Source: Alphaproteobacteria bacterium PA2 (GTDB lineage Bacteria; Pseudomonadota; Alphaproteobacteria; Caulobacterales; Caulobacteraceae). From it: DNA of 64,000 nucleotides. The notes beneath the pieces were generated by a model. It saw nothing but the letters and a program-made list of their open reading frames with translations. It was not told where the DNA came from and did no database searches. The position numbers and the translations under genes were made by a program. Where the stretch lies: positions 1,509,943 to 1,573,942 of the forward strand of contig NKIZ01000001.1 of assembly GCA_002256425.1 (NCBI GenBank). Direction: 5' to 3'. Below are positions 35,291 to 45,149 of the stretch, in pieces. How positions within the stretch are numbered: position 1 is the first letter of the stretch; each line of letters begins with the position of its first letter.

Positions 35291-36061
35291 ATGAGCGGGA
35301 CCGGCGGAATTACTGTGGTCACGGCGGCCGTCCTGATCATCGGCGATGAGATCCTGTCGGGGCGCACACAGGACACCAATATGCGCGACATCGCCAGGTA
35401 TCTGGGGGTGCACGGGGTGGACCTTTGCGAAGCGCGCACCGTCCCCGACATCATGGAAGAAATCATCGCGGCCCTGAACGCCCTGCGTGAGCGCTATGAC
35501 TATGTGATCACCACGGGGGGCATTGGCCCGACCCATGACGACATCACCGCCGACGCTGTGGCCGCGGCCTTTGGCGTCGAGCTGGAAGAGCATCCCGATA
35601 TCCTGGCCATGATGACTGCGCGCTGGGCCCCTGAACTGAACATCGCCCGCCGCCGCATGGCCCGGGTTCCGGTGGGGGGAGATCTGGTGAAGAACCCTGT
35701 CCAGGGCCCGCCCGGCTTCACCATCGGCAATGTATTCGTCCTGGCTGGCGTGCCGGTGATCATGCGCGGCATGCTGGAAGATGTCGGCCCCCGCATGCGG
35801 ACCGGCGCGGTGGTGCTGTCGCGGACCGTCCGGGTCGAGGGCTCGGGCGAGGGCGCCATAGCCGCGCCGCTGGAAGCGGTCGCCAAGGCGCATCCGGACA
35901 TGAGCCTGGGCAGCTATCCTTTCTTTACAGAGGGACTTTATGGCTCGAACCTGGTTCTCCGGGGCCGGGACGCCGATGAACTCGAGGCGACGGTTGCGGA
36001 ACTGATAGGCGCACTGACGGAGGCCGGAATCCCCGGTGCGAAGGAAGTCGTGGCGGCTTGA
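35291..36061 (+). CDS. CinA-type molybdopterin-binding domain protein
   Basis: The 256-residue protein has the MoaB/MoeA-like fold of the CinA N-terminal domain: AAVLIIGDEILSGRTQDTN, TTGGIGPTHDDITADAVAAA and AGVPVIMRGMLEDV. The C-terminal amidase domain of full-length CinA is absent, as is normal for the short form. It probably acts on a nucleotide or pterin-like substrate. ATG 35291 has GGAG at 7 nt; ATG 35288 is 1 codon away. It ends 31 nt before the likely start of the ManC fusion gene, so they may be co-transcribed. Confidence 0.9.
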   Translation: MSGTGGITVVTAAVLIIGDEILSGRTQDTNMRDIARYLGVHGVDLCEARTVPDIMEEIIAALNALRERYDYVITTGGIGPTHDDITADAVAAAFGVELEEHPDILAMMTARWAPELNIARRRMARVPVGGDLVKNPVQGPPGFTIGNVFVLAGVPVIMRGMLEDVGPRMRTGAVVLSRTVRVEGSGEGAIAAPLEAVAKAHPDMSLGSYPFFTEGLYGSNLVLRGRDADELEATVAELIGALTEAGIPGAKEVVAA

Positions 36062-36092
36062 AGTCGCGATCTACAGGAAGCGAACGGCGGTT

Positions 36093-38243
36093 TTGACAGT
36101 CTATCCAGTCATCATGTGCGGCGGGGCAGGGGTTCGGCTCTGGCCGACCTCGCGCGCTGACCGACCCAAGCCCTTCGCAAGACTGGTCGGCGAGGTCTCC
36201 AGCTTCCAGGACACGGTGGCCCGGGTTGCGCCCCTTGGCCCCGTCCTTGTGGTGGGCGGAATCGCCCATGCCGCATTGATCGAAGGCCAGATGGCGGGCC
36301 TGGGGGTCGAGGGTCACGTGATCCTTGAACCAGCGCCGCGGGATTCCGCGGCGGCCATGGCGGCGGCAGCGCTGGCGGTTCTGCGGGATGACCCGGCGGG
36401 CATCATGGTGGTGGTCTCGGCCGACCATTATGTGCCTGACGCCGAGGCCTTCCGGGTTGCTGTGACCGAAGCCGTCGAAGCCGCAAAGATCGGCCGGATC
36501 GTCACCCTTGGCGTCAGGCCCACCGGACCCTCGACGGCCTTTGGCTATATCCAGACAGCGCCGGGCCCGGGGGTTCACGCCGTCCAGGCCTTTGTGGAGA
36601 AGCCTGACGAGGTGCGCGCCGCCGAATACGTGAAGGCCGGCTATCTCTGGAACAGCGGCAATTTCGTCGTTCCGGCCCGGACCCTGGTGGACGAACTGGA
36701 GCGTTTCGCCCCCGACGTGCTGGCGGGTGTGAAGGCGGCGGTGGATGCGGGCGAGATGGTGGGCTCGGCCTATGTGCTGGGCGCGCCCTTCCTGCAGACC
36801 CCCAGGATTTCCATCGACTATGCGGTCATGGAGCGCACGGCCCGGGCCATGGTCCTGCCGGTGGACTTCACCTGGGCGGATGTGGGCGCCTGGGACGCGG
36901 TCCTGGGCCTGTCGCCCCGGGACGATGACGGCAACAGCCTGCAGGGCGATGTGGTGGCCATGGACACGGCCGGGAGCCTGATCCGCGCTGCGCCGGGGGT
37001 TCAGGTCATGGCCCTGGGCCTGACCGACCTGGCCATCATCGCCGAGGATGGCAAGGTTCTGGTCTGCGACCTGGGCTCGGCCCAGTCGGTGAAGGCTGGT
37101 CATGACATACTGAACAGCCGGCCCGCGCCCGGATTTGAAACCCTGGCCCAGGCCAGCGCCTGGTATGACCAGTGGCTGCGCACCGCCGCCCTGCCGCTCT
37201 GGTGGACCATGGGCGCTGACCACGAGATCGGCGGCTTTCTGGACGCACTGACCACCAATGGTCGGCCATTGAAGGCTAACCGGCGCGGCCGGGTCCAGGG
37301 ACGGATGATCTTCTGCTACGCCCTGGCCGGTCTTCTGGGCTGGGAAGGCCCCTGGCGACAGGCGGCGCGGCATGGCCTGGACTTCACCCTCGAAAAATTC
37401 ACCCGACCTGACGGTCTGCTGCGGGCCCTGGTCTCGGAAGAAGGGGTGGCCCTCGACTCCAATCCGGCCATCTATGATCAGGCCTTCGCCCTGCTGGGCA
37501 TGGCCACCCTCCAGCTTGTTGACCCCGACTGGACCGATCTGCCCAAGCTGGCGGCGAAAATCCGGCAGGGTCTGGAAAAGATGCGCCATCCGGTGGGCGG
37601 CTTCCGGGAAAACGGCGACCACCCCTTCCAGGCCAATTGCCACATGCACTTGCTGGAGGCGGCCCTGGCCTGGGAAGAGGCCGGCGACGCAAGCTGGGCG
37701 CCCCTGTCCGACGAGATTGCTCAGCTTGCCCTGGGAGCCTTCATCGACCACCGCGGCGTCCTGACCGAGTTCTTCGACGAGAACTGGGATCGCGCTCCGG
37801 GCGATGATGGCCGGCTGGTGGAGCCGGGCCATCAATTCGAGTGGGCTGGCCTGCTGGATCGGTGGGGGCGTCGCCGTGGCCGTTCGGACGGCCAGATCGC
37901 CGCCCGGGCTCTCTATGAGGCCGGTCGGGCTGGCGTGGACGCGAATCGCGGCTGCGCCATCAATGCCTTGTGGGATGACCTCAGCGTCCGCGACGCCAAT
38001 GCCCGTCTCTGGCCGCAGACCGAGCACCTGAAGGCCGCCCTGATGTTCGGTGAGCCAGAAGAAGCCCTTGCCGCCGCCAATTGTCTCAAAACCTACCTCG
38101 AAACCCCCGCCCTGGGGGCATGGAGAGACAAGATGCGCGTCGATGGCGGCTTCATCGACGAGCCGGCTCCCGCTACGTCACTTTACCACGTCATGGCTGT
38201 GTGCCGGGTTTTGTTCGAAATATCCCCACCTCCGACGAATTAG
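36093..38243 (+). CDS. Mannose-1-phosphate guanylyltransferase fused to AGE-type epimerase/isomerase
   Basis: The 716-residue protein has an N-terminal nucleotidyltransferase ([51 protein letters not shown]) typical of ManC, followed from about residue 365 by an (alpha/alpha)6 domain of the N-acylglucosamine 2-epimerase/mannose isomerase family ([46 protein letters not shown]). The usual C-terminal cupin mannose-6-phosphate isomerase of ManC is replaced by this AGE domain. The protein probably makes GDP-mannose from fructose-6-phosphate or mannose. The start is TTG 36093 by comparison with the family; a GTG at 36036 is open but weak. Confidence 0.9.
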   Translation: MTVYPVIMCGGAGVRLWPTSRADRPKPFARLVGEVSSFQDTVARVAPLGPVLVVGGIAHAALIEGQMAGLGVEGHVILEPAPRDSAAAMAAAALAVLRDDPAGIMVVVSADHYVPDAEAFRVAVTEAVEAAKIGRIVTLGVRPTGPSTAFGYIQTAPGPGVHAVQAFVEKPDEVRAAEYVKAGYLWNSGNFVVPARTLVDELERFAPDVLAGVKAAVDAGEMVGSAYVLGAPFLQTPRISIDYAVMERTARAMVLPVDFTWADVGAWDAVLGLSPRDDDGNSLQGDVVAMDTAGSLIRAAPGVQVMALGLTDLAIIAEDGKVLVCDLGSAQSVKAGHDILNSRPAPGFETLAQASAWYDQWLRTAALPLWWTMGADHEIGGFLDALTTNGRPLKANRRGRVQGRMIFCYALAGLLGWEGPWRQAARHGLDFTLEKFTRPDGLLRALVSEEGVALDSNPAIYDQAFALLGMATLQLVDPDWTDLPKLAAKIRQGLEKMRHPVGGFRENGDHPFQANCHMHLLEAALAWEEAGDASWAPLSDEIAQLALGAFIDHRGVLTEFFDENWDRAPGDDGRLVEPGHQFEWAGLLDRWGRRRGRSDGQIAARALYEAGRAGVDANRGCAINALWDDLSVRDANARLWPQTEHLKAALMFGEPEEALAAANCLKTYLETPALGAWRDKMRVDGGFIDEPAPATSLYHVMAVCRVLFEISPPPTN

Positions 38244-38365
38244 GTGGTCGGAATCCGGCGTGGGGATTGCTATGGCAGACCCAAGTTTTTGCGATTTGCG
38301 TCATTAAGAAACACGGGGCCCCCGGAGCTTTTCATCCAGGGCCCTGCTGGGAGCTTTTAGCATCT

Positions 38366-40207
38366 ATGCCGACGACAACGATTCCGGGCCTCAATCCTGC
38401 CCCGACCAAACACGCCAAACTCATCGCCTGGGTCGCAGAGGTCGCTGCTCTGACCCAGCCAGCCAGGGTGCATTGGTGTGACGGATCGCAGGAGGAATGG
38501 GAGACCCTGACCTCGGAACTGGTCAAGGGCGGCACGCTGAAGCAGCTCAATCCCGAGAAGCGCCCCAACTCGTTCTGGGCGGCTTCGGATCCCAAGGACG
38601 TGGCCCGGGTCGAGAGCCGCACCTTCATCTGCTCCAAGGACCCGGCCGACGCCGGTCCGACCAACAACTGGCTCGACCCCGTTGAAATGCGCGCCGACCT
38701 GCAGGGCCTGTTCAAGGGCTGCATGGCTGGCCGGACCATGTATGTCTGCCCGTTCAGCATGGGCCCCCTGGGCTCGAAGATCAGCCAGCTGGGCGTCGAA
38801 ATCACCGACAGCGCCTATGTGGCCATTTCCATGCGGGTCATGACCCGCATGGGCAAGGGCGCCTTGGAAGAGCTGGGCGAGGACGGCTTCTTCGTCCCGG
38901 CCCTGCACTCGGTCGGCATGCCGCTGGCCGCCGGTCAGGCCGATGTGGCCTGGCCCTGCAATGAGATCAAATACATCGTCCACTTCCCGGAAAGCCGGGA
39001 AATCTGGTCCTATGGCTCAGGCTATGGCGGCAACGCACTGCTGGGCAAGAAGTGCTTCGCCCTGCGCATCGCCTCGGTCATGGCCCGCGATGAGGGCTGG
39101 TTCGCCGAGCACATGCTGATCCTCAAGCTGACCTCGCCTGAGGGCCAGTCGCGCTATGTGGCCGCCGCCTTCCCCAGCGCCTGCGGCAAGACCAATATGG
39201 CCATGCTCCAGCCGACCCTGAAGGGCTGGAAGGCCGAGACCATCGGCGACGACATCTGCTGGATGCGGTTCGGCGATGACGGCCAGCTTTACGCCATCAA
39301 TCCTGAGGCCGGCTTCTTCGGCGTGGCCCCTGGCACCGGCGTGGAAACCAACAAGAACGCCGTCGACGCCCTATACGCCAACAGCGTCTTCACCAATGTG
39401 GCCCTGACCCCGGACGGCGACGTCTGGTGGGAAGGCCTGACCAAGACGCCTCCTGCCAATCTCACCGACTGGAAGGGCCGTCCCTGGACCCCGGAAAGCG
39501 GCGAGCCGGCGGCCCACCCCAATGCCCGCTTCACCGTGCCGGCCTCGCAGTGCCCGGTCATTGCGCCGGAATGGGAAGATCCCAAGGGCGTGCCGATCTC
39601 GGCCATACTGTTCGGCGGTCGACGCGCCAGCGCCGTGCCTCTGGTCACCGAAGCCTTTGACTGGGCCCACGGCGTCTTCCTGGCCTCCAACGTGGCCTCG
39701 GAAGGCACGGCGGCGGCCGAGAACAAGATCGGTGAACTGCGTCGCGACCCCTTCGCCATGCTGCCCTTCTGCGGCTACAATATGGGCGACTATTTCAGCC
39801 ACTGGCTGGCCATGGGCGCCAAGGCTGACTCCGCCAAACTGCCCCGCATCTATTTCGTGAACTGGTTCCGCAAGGGCGCCGACGGCAAGTTCGTCTGGCC
39901 GGGCTATGGGGAAAACGCCCGGGTCCTGAAGTGGATCTTCGAACGGCTCAGCGGCAAGGCCGCCGCCAAGGACACGCCCATCGGCCGGGTCCCGACGGCC
40001 GAGAGCCTGGACACGTCTGGCCTGACCCTGACCGCCGACCAGATGAGCCTGCTGCTCACCGTCGATCCGGCGGTCTGGAAGGAAGAAGCCGCCCTGATCC
40101 CCGCCGCCTATGAGGTCTTTGGCGACCGCATGCCCAAGGCCCTGTGGGATCAGTATGACGGTCTGGTCAGCCGCCTTGAGGCGGCCAGACCCGTCGCAGC
40201 CGAATAG
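38366..40207 (+). CDS. pckG: Phosphoenolpyruvate carboxykinase (GTP)
   Basis: The 613-residue enzyme matches GTP-dependent PEPCK in length and motifs: the N-terminal MSRTF-like substrate region ([20 protein letters not shown]), the kinase loop [13 protein letters not shown] with its Cys, the [21 protein letters not shown] metal segment, and [19 protein letters not shown]. It converts oxaloacetate and GTP to PEP, the first committed step of gluconeogenesis. The GTP type is less common in proteobacteria than the ATP type. ATG 38366 has GGGAG upstream. A 5-nt gap leads to the XdhC-like gene, so they are in one transcript. Confidence 0.96.
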   Translation: MPTTTIPGLNPAPTKHAKLIAWVAEVAALTQPARVHWCDGSQEEWETLTSELVKGGTLKQLNPEKRPNSFWAASDPKDVARVESRTFICSKDPADAGPTNNWLDPVEMRADLQGLFKGCMAGRTMYVCPFSMGPLGSKISQLGVEITDSAYVAISMRVMTRMGKGALEELGEDGFFVPALHSVGMPLAAGQADVAWPCNEIKYIVHFPESREIWSYGSGYGGNALLGKKCFALRIASVMARDEGWFAEHMLILKLTSPEGQSRYVAAAFPSACGKTNMAMLQPTLKGWKAETIGDDICWMRFGDDGQLYAINPEAGFFGVAPGTGVETNKNAVDALYANSVFTNVALTPDGDVWWEGLTKTPPANLTDWKGRPWTPESGEPAAHPNARFTVPASQCPVIAPEWEDPKGVPISAILFGGRRASAVPLVTEAFDWAHGVFLASNVASEGTAAAENKIGELRRDPFAMLPFCGYNMGDYFSHWLAMGAKADSAKLPRIYFVNWFRKGADGKFVWPGYGENARVLKWIFERLSGKAAAKDTPIGRVPTAESLDTSGLTLTADQMSLLLTVDPAVWKEEAALIPAAYEVFGDRMPKALWDQYDGLVSRLEAARPVAAE

Positions 40208-40212
40208 CCCCA

Positions 40213-40671
40213 ATGGATCTCGCGCCGCGCAAACCGAGACTGGTTCTGTTCGGCGCGGGTCCCATCGGCCGGGCCTTCGCGGCCCAGTTCGCCCTGCTGC
40301 CATTCCAGGTCGAGGCCTATGACGCCCGGCCCGAGCTCTGCGACCACGCGGTGATCCTCGATGATGCCGAAATGGTCGAGGCCGCCGCCTGTCTGGAAGA
40401 GGGCGATTACGCCCTGATCGCGACCCACAGCCATGACGTGGATTATGAAGTCGCCGCCGCCATACTGAAGGTGGGCAGGGCCAAATTCCTCGGCATGGTC
40501 GGCTCGCGCGGAAAACGCGACGGCATGATCGCCCGCCTGCAGGCGGAAGGCTTTTCCGAAGAGGTCATCGCCCGCCTGAACTGTCCGGTGGGCATGCCTG
40601 GCCTCAAGGGCAAGGCGCCGGAAATGATCGCCGTGTCGGCGGCGGCTCAGATTCTGGGGACGCTGGATTGA
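40213..40671 (+). CDS. XdhC C-terminal (Rossmann) domain protein
   Basis: The 152-residue product is only the NAD-binding Rossmann-like half of XdhC: RLVLFGAGPIGRAFAAQFAL, ALIATHSHDVDYEVAAAIL, FLGMVGSRGKRDGMI and CPVGMPGLKGKAPEMIAVSA. The N-terminal XdhC domain is missing. XdhC delivers sulfurated molybdenum cofactor to xanthine dehydrogenase, but no such enzyme is encoded nearby. The start lies 5 nt after pckG, so it is co-transcribed with it. It may be a small redox sensor or a remnant. Confidence 0.8.
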   Translation: MDLAPRKPRLVLFGAGPIGRAFAAQFALLPFQVEAYDARPELCDHAVILDDAEMVEAAACLEEGDYALIATHSHDVDYEVAAAILKVGRAKFLGMVGSRGKRDGMIARLQAEGFSEEVIARLNCPVGMPGLKGKAPEMIAVSAAAQILGTLD

Positions 40672-40700
40672 CTCTGGCTCATCGAAAGACGGGATTGGCG

Positions 40701-40955
40701 ATGCGGTTTGCGTCAATTGCGGCCCTGGCTCTTATCGTCGGTGGTTGCTTTCCCTGGGACGAAAACGCGGGGCATTGGGCAAACAGGCGGCAAGTTTCAG
40801 ACGCGGCCGCTCGATGTGGAGTTGTGGATTTCAAGCCAACCCGGGCTGGCGACCAATGGGCCGCATATGTTGATGGCGAAGATCCAGACCATGGCCCCAA
40901 GGGTGACTGTATATATGCGGACCTGGAACGACAGGGGTTGAAGGCAACGCGATAG
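40701..40955 (+). CDS. Small putative lipoprotein
   Basis: The 84-residue product begins with a signal and a lipobox (MRFASIAALALIVGGCFPWD), giving a predicted lipidated Cys at residue 16, and has a short mature part with Cys residues (AAARCGVVDF and GDCIYADLER). I chose ATG 40701 because of the signal; the frame is open from a TTG at 40668 that overlaps the XdhC-like stop. I do not recognise the family. It follows the pckG-XdhC pair and may belong to the same transcript. Confidence 0.7.
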   Translation: MRFASIAALALIVGGCFPWDENAGHWANRRQVSDAAARCGVVDFKPTRAGDQWAAYVDGEDPDHGPKGDCIYADLERQGLKATR

Positions 40956-41053
40956 TTCCTGGGCAGTTTTCGCGTCTGCTTCTGTCGCTCGGCGTTGGCT
41001 GGACAGGCCGCCATGGGTTGGGTCTAATCCCTGAAGTTTCAGGGGCAGAGATC

Positions 41054-42580
41054 ATGCAGACCAATCAATTCGACCGCCGCGCCTTGCTGGCGTCCGCCGC
41101 CGCTACGGGAGCCAGCCTGCTGCTGCCGGGGGCGGCTGCCGCCGCCACGCCCAAGGCTGACGCCGCAGCCATCCGCAAGGCCCTGGAGGCCGGCAAGGCC
41201 GACACCATTTCCAGCCTTCAGGAGTGGATCCGCCACCCCGGCATCGCCGCCGAGAAGTGGCGCATTGATGAGAGCTGCGACTTCACCATGGGCCTGCTGC
41301 GCGACGCCGGGTTCCAGATGGTCAAGAAGATGCCCACCGACGGCAGCCCGGGGATCTTCGCCACCCTCGACTCAGGCGCCAAGCGCAGTGTCGGCATCTA
41401 CTTCATGTATGACGTAAAGCAGGTGAACCCGGCCGAGTGGGCTCATCCCCCCTTCGAAGCGGCGATCATCGACAAGCCGGGCTTCGGCAAGGTCGTCACG
41501 GGACGGGGCGCGGTGAACCAGAAGGGGCCGGAGGCGACCTTCCTGGCGGCCGTCAAAGCCTTCAAGGCTTCGGGCAGGAAGCTGCCGGTCAATCTGGTGC
41601 TGGTGGCCGAGGGGGAAGAAGAGATCGCTTCACCTCACTTCCATCAGGTGGTCCATGCCCCCGAAGTGGTCGCGGCCCTCAAGAAGTGCGACGGCATCTT
41701 CATTCCCAGCGCCGATCAGGGCGAGAACGGCTCGATCCAGATCGAACTGGGCGCCAAGGGGCCCATGGAGTTCCAGCTGATCTCCAGCGGCGAGCACTGG
41801 GGCCGCGGTCCCAAGGGCGATGTCCACTCATCCCTGCACGCCATGGTCGACAGCCCTGTCTGGCGGCTGGTCCAGGCCCTGAACACCCTGGTCGGCCCCG
41901 ATGGCCATACCCCGATCATTGACGGCTGGTTCGACAATGTCCGGCCCCTGACCGAGCGCGAAAAGGCGCTGATCATCGAGGCCAGCGGCAAGCAGAGCGA
42001 AGCCGACATGAAGAAGGGCTACGGCATCAAGACCTGGATCAATGACGAACCCTGGCCCCAGGCCCTGCAGCGCCTGGCCTCCCAGCCGACGGTCAATATC
42101 CAGGGTCTGGTGGCAGGCTATACCGGTCCCGGCGGCAAGACCGTCCTGCCAGGTCGCGCCGAGGCCAAGCTGGAAGCCCGTCTGGTGCCCAACCAGACCT
42201 TCAGGGAGGCCGAAGCCAAGCTGCGCGCCCACCTGATCAAGCGGGGCTTTGGCGACATCGAGGTCATTGTCAGCGGCGGCTATGATCCCACCGAGACCCC
42301 CGAGGACAGCCGTCTGGTCCGCGCCCAGAAGGCGGTCTATGCCCGCAACGGCGCCGAAGTGGCCATTTCGCCAAGGTCGGCGGGGTCATGGCCTGGCTCG
42401 GTCTTCACCCAGCCGCCGGTGTCCGTGCCGGCCGGGTCCTTTGGTCTGGGCTATGGCTCGGGCGCCCACGCCCCGAACGAGTTCTTCGTCATCGACTCCA
42501 CCAATCCCAAGGTGCTGGGCATGATCGACAGCGCCATGGGCTATGTGGACATGCTCTACGAGCTGGCGCGGATCAGTTAG
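41054..42580 (+). CDS. Exported M20/M25/M40 family peptidase
   Basis: The 508-residue protein starts with a twin-arginine-like signal (QFDRRALLASAAATGASLLL) and carries an M20 core: VGIYFMYDVKQVN with the first metal Asp, GRGAVNQKGPEATFLAA, the catalytic Glu pair in VAEGEEEIASPHF, and a long central dimerisation insert. The usual HxD of M20 (Y-x-H-x-D) reads FMYDVKQVN, so the first His ligand looks missing or shifted. It should hydrolyse dipeptides or similar amides in the periplasm. Its stop is only 3 nt from that of the convergent kinase, inside TTAGGGCCTAA. Confidence 0.88.
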   Translation: MQTNQFDRRALLASAAATGASLLLPGAAAAATPKADAAAIRKALEAGKADTISSLQEWIRHPGIAAEKWRIDESCDFTMGLLRDAGFQMVKKMPTDGSPGIFATLDSGAKRSVGIYFMYDVKQVNPAEWAHPPFEAAIIDKPGFGKVVTGRGAVNQKGPEATFLAAVKAFKASGRKLPVNLVLVAEGEEEIASPHFHQVVHAPEVVAALKKCDGIFIPSADQGENGSIQIELGAKGPMEFQLISSGEHWGRGPKGDVHSSLHAMVDSPVWRLVQALNTLVGPDGHTPIIDGWFDNVRPLTEREKALIIEASGKQSEADMKKGYGIKTWINDEPWPQALQRLASQPTVNIQGLVAGYTGPGGKTVLPGRAEAKLEARLVPNQTFREAEAKLRAHLIKRGFGDIEVIVSGGYDPTETPEDSRLVRAQKAVYARNGAEVAISPRSAGSWPGSVFTQPPVSVPAGSFGLGYGSGAHAPNEFFVIDSTNPKVLGMIDSAMGYVDMLYELARIS

Positions 42581-42583
42581 GGC

Positions 42584-43669
42584 CTAACCCCACATCCCAA
42601 ACGTCCCGTGGTCGAGGGCCTGAAGGCACCCGCCGCGGGTCATTTTGAGGAAGAGGGCGTCGCCGCGGTCGGTGCGTTCCACGGCCATGGCGGAGAAGAC
42701 GCCCATGAGCACGCCGTGGACAGCGAAGCGCTGGTAGTCACGCCAGGCGGCGTCCAGCGGATAGTCGCGCACGCCCCGTTGCATAAGTTCGGCGTGGTAC
42801 ATGCTGACCAGATCACGCTCATGCTCCCGGCGCGTCTCTGGAGAGAGGCCGGCGCTCAGGAAGTAGGATACGTCGGTGAGGGCGGGGCCAAGGGTAATGG
42901 TCTGCCAGTCCAGGGTGCCCATGCGCCGGGCGCCGTCTTTTACGTCGAACAGTATGTTGTCCAGGCGGAAGTCGGCGTGCTGCAGGGTGACGGGAAAGTC
43001 CGTCACGCCCTGCATGGCGACCACGGCGGCGGGCAGGCGGTCGACAAGGGCCAGGCACTCGGGCTCAAGCTGACCCTGATAGCGGTCCTTGAAAGCGGCT
43101 ACGACCATGGGCAGGGCTGCAGCGATCTGGCCGGTCATTTCGCTGTTTTCGGGATTGAGCCAGTCAATCCGGGCCAGACCTGGATCGCCCCACCGGGGGG
43201 CGTGCAGGGCAGCGGCTTCCTTCAGCGCCGTGGCGGCGTCTTCCACCGAGCAGCCTTCCAGCTGATCGCCGGCCCTGGCTGGCCCCAGGTCTTCGAGGAT
43301 CAGGGTGAAGTCGTGGGTCTGCGGATCAATGTCGGCATAGATCGGGCGAGGGGTGGAGATGTCGACGGTTCTCGCCACGTCACGGTAGAAGGAGACCTCA
43401 CGCAGATAGAGACGGAGGCCTGCGCCGGAGGCGCGGCTGGCGGCGTCTTCAGCCGGAAACTTGCCGACAACACTGGATGGCGCGCCTTCAGGGGCCCCGT
43501 CGTATCTCAGTTCGAACCGGAAGCTGTCTCCCACCAGACCGTTTCCGACGGGTCGGGAGTGGACGTCGGTCACCTGTCCATGAGGCAGGTCGCCCGAGGC
43601 GCGCAGGGCCCTGGTCATCCAGTCCGGATCGATGAGATAGGGACCGGCGGCGATAGGCGGGCTCTGCAT
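42584..43669 (-). CDS. Phosphotransferase (APH/CHK-like kinase) family protein
   Basis: The 361-residue protein has a kinase-like fold of the aminoglycoside phosphotransferase superfamily: LILEDLGPARAGDQ with the hinge, VTLQHADFRLDNILFD with the Brenner-type catalytic Asp and Asn, and LDWQTITLGPALTDVSYF with the metal Asp. The family includes aminoglycoside, choline and ecdysteroid-type kinases; many environmental members have unknown substrates. AAGG precedes the ATG. Nothing nearby suggests antibiotic resistance. Confidence 0.88.
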   Translation of the reverse strand: MQSPPIAAGPYLIDPDWMTRALRASGDLPHGQVTDVHSRPVGNGLVGDSFRFELRYDGAPEGAPSSVVGKFPAEDAASRASGAGLRLYLREVSFYRDVARTVDISTPRPIYADIDPQTHDFTLILEDLGPARAGDQLEGCSVEDAATALKEAAALHAPRWGDPGLARIDWLNPENSEMTGQIAAALPMVVAAFKDRYQGQLEPECLALVDRLPAAVVAMQGVTDFPVTLQHADFRLDNILFDVKDGARRMGTLDWQTITLGPALTDVSYFLSAGLSPETRREHERDLVSMYHAELMQRGVRDYPLDAAWRDYQRFAVHGVLMGVFSAMAVERTDRGDALFLKMTRGGCLQALDHGTFGMWG

Positions 43670-43760
43670 AGGACCTTAGACCTCCAGCTGGCCCGTTCGG
43701 CGTCTGGCGCGCAGATCCGGGCAATCCCTGATCGAAGCAGGCAATGCTCCGCAGACCAAC

Positions 43761-43770
43761 AGTCTAGACT
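43761..43770. promoter_or_regulatory. Perfect 10-bp palindrome, operator-like
   Basis: AGTCTAGACT is its own reverse complement and sits 84 nt before the nucleotide-sugar dehydrogenase ATG, in a 184-nt divergent gap. A half-site TAGTCTA recurs at about 43800. It could be an operator for a small dimeric regulator; binding is not shown. Confidence 0.35.
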
Positions 43771-43853
43771 CATCCGGGACATTTGGGACCAGACAGAAAA
43801 TAGTCTAACCAAGGGGCTTGAGACGCGGCGCCAGAGGCTGGCCCAGGAGTGAC

Positions 43854-45149
43854 ATGCCTGATCTGCAAAATCCCTTCGCGCTATCGGCGGCCAAGGTCTG
43901 CGTCATCGGCCTTGGCTATGTGGGCCTGCCCCTGGCTGTGGCCCTGGCGGCCCACAATGACGTCGTCGGCTTTGACCTGGACGCCGGGCGTGTCGAAGAG
44001 CTGAAGTCTGGCCATGACCGCACTCTGGAAGTCGATGCGCCGGACCTGACCGGCGCCCGCCGGCTGACCTTCACAATAGACGAGGCGGCGTTGAAGGCAT
44101 GCAATGTCTTCATCATCACCGTACCGACCCCCATTGACCGGCAGAAGCGTCCGGATCTGACAGCCCTGCTGGCGGCCAGCCGTACGGTCGGCCGCGCCAT
44201 CTCCCGCGGTGGGGTCGTGATCTATGAGTCGACCGTCTATCCCGGGGCCACGGAAGAAGACTGCGTGCCCGTAGTGGCCCAGGTCTCAGGGCTGGAATTC
44301 AACCGGGACTTCTTTGCCGGCTACAGCCCAGAGCGGGCCAATCCCGGCGACCGGACCCACAGGCTGTCCTCCATCATCAAGGTGACGGCCGGGTCGACCC
44401 CGGAGGCGGCTGCCTTTGTGGATCAGCTCTATGGGCAGGTCGTGACAGCAGGAACCCATCTGGCCAGTTCGATTCGGGTGGCCGAGGCCGCAAAGGTCAT
44501 TGAGAATACCCAGCGGGACCTGAACATCGCCCTGGTCAATGAGTTCGCCATGATCTTCCACCGCCTGGGTATCGACACCCATGAGGTGTTGGCGGCGGCG
44601 GGAACCAAATGGAACTTCCTGAAGTTCCAGCCCGGTCTGGTCGGTGGCCACTGCATAGGGGTCGACCCCTATTATCTGACCCACAAGGCTGAGGATTCAG
44701 GTCACCACCCGCAGGTGATTCTGGCCGGGCGGCGGATCAATGACGGCATGGGCGGCTATATCGCCCAGGAACTGATCAAGGCCATGATCCAGCGGGACCT
44801 GCAGATCCGGGGCGTCCGGGTTCTGGTCCTGGGCCTGGCCTTCAAGGAGAATTGCCCGGATCTGCGCAATACCCGGGTGATCGACATTGTCGCCGAGCTG
44901 GCGGACTACGGACTTGCGGTGGACGTCCATGATCCCTGGGTGAATGCCCGGGATGCGGTGGCCGAGTACGGGGTCAATATGGTCGAGTCGCCGGTCGCCG
45001 GCGCCTATGACGCCATTATTCTGGCTGTGGCTCATCAGCAGTTCAGGGATATGGGGGCTGAGTCGATCAAGACCCTGGGCAAGCCGGGCGGAGTCTTCTT
45101 TGATGTGAAGGCGGTTTTCCCGAAGGATCAGTCCGACTTCCGGCTCTAG
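43854..45149 (+). CDS. Nucleotide-sugar dehydrogenase (TviB/WbpA-like)
   Basis: The 431-residue enzyme has [18 protein letters not shown] for [37 protein letters not shown], the central [19 protein letters not shown] and the catalytic Cys in [16 protein letters not shown]. This arrangement fits the UDP-N-acetylhexosamine 6-dehydrogenase group (WbpA, TviB) that makes UDP-HexNAc uronate for surface glycans. A GGAG ribosome site lies 4 nt before the ATG. Its stop shares CTAG with the convergent epimerase gene. Substrate is inferred. Confidence 0.92.
   Translation: MPDLQNPFALSAAKVCVIGLGYVGLPLAVALAAHNDVVGFDLDAGRVEELKSGHDRTLEVDAPDLTGARRLTFTIDEAALKACNVFIITVPTPIDRQKRPDLTALLAASRTVGRAISRGGVVIYESTVYPGATEEDCVPVVAQVSGLEFNRDFFAGYSPERANPGDRTHRLSSIIKVTAGSTPEAAAFVDQLYGQVVTAGTHLASSIRVAEAAKVIENTQRDLNIALVNEFAMIFHRLGIDTHEVLAAAGTKWNFLKFQPGLVGGHCIGVDPYYLTHKAEDSGHHPQVILAGRRINDGMGGYIAQELIKAMIQRDLQIRGVRVLVLGLAFKENCPDLRNTRVIDIVAELADYGLAVDVHDPWVNARDAVAEYGVNMVESPVAGAYDAIILAVAHQQFRDMGAESIKTLGKPGGVFFDVKAVFPKDQSDFRL

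Noticed and set aside
35925..38027. 700-codon minus-strand frame opposite the ManC fusion
   Set aside because: The plus strand encodes clear enzyme motifs and a credible start; the minus frame has low-complexity Gly/Arg/Gln content with no domain.
42584..43669. Antibiotic-resistance kinase
   Set aside because: The fold fits, but environmental family members have other substrates and no resistance context is present.
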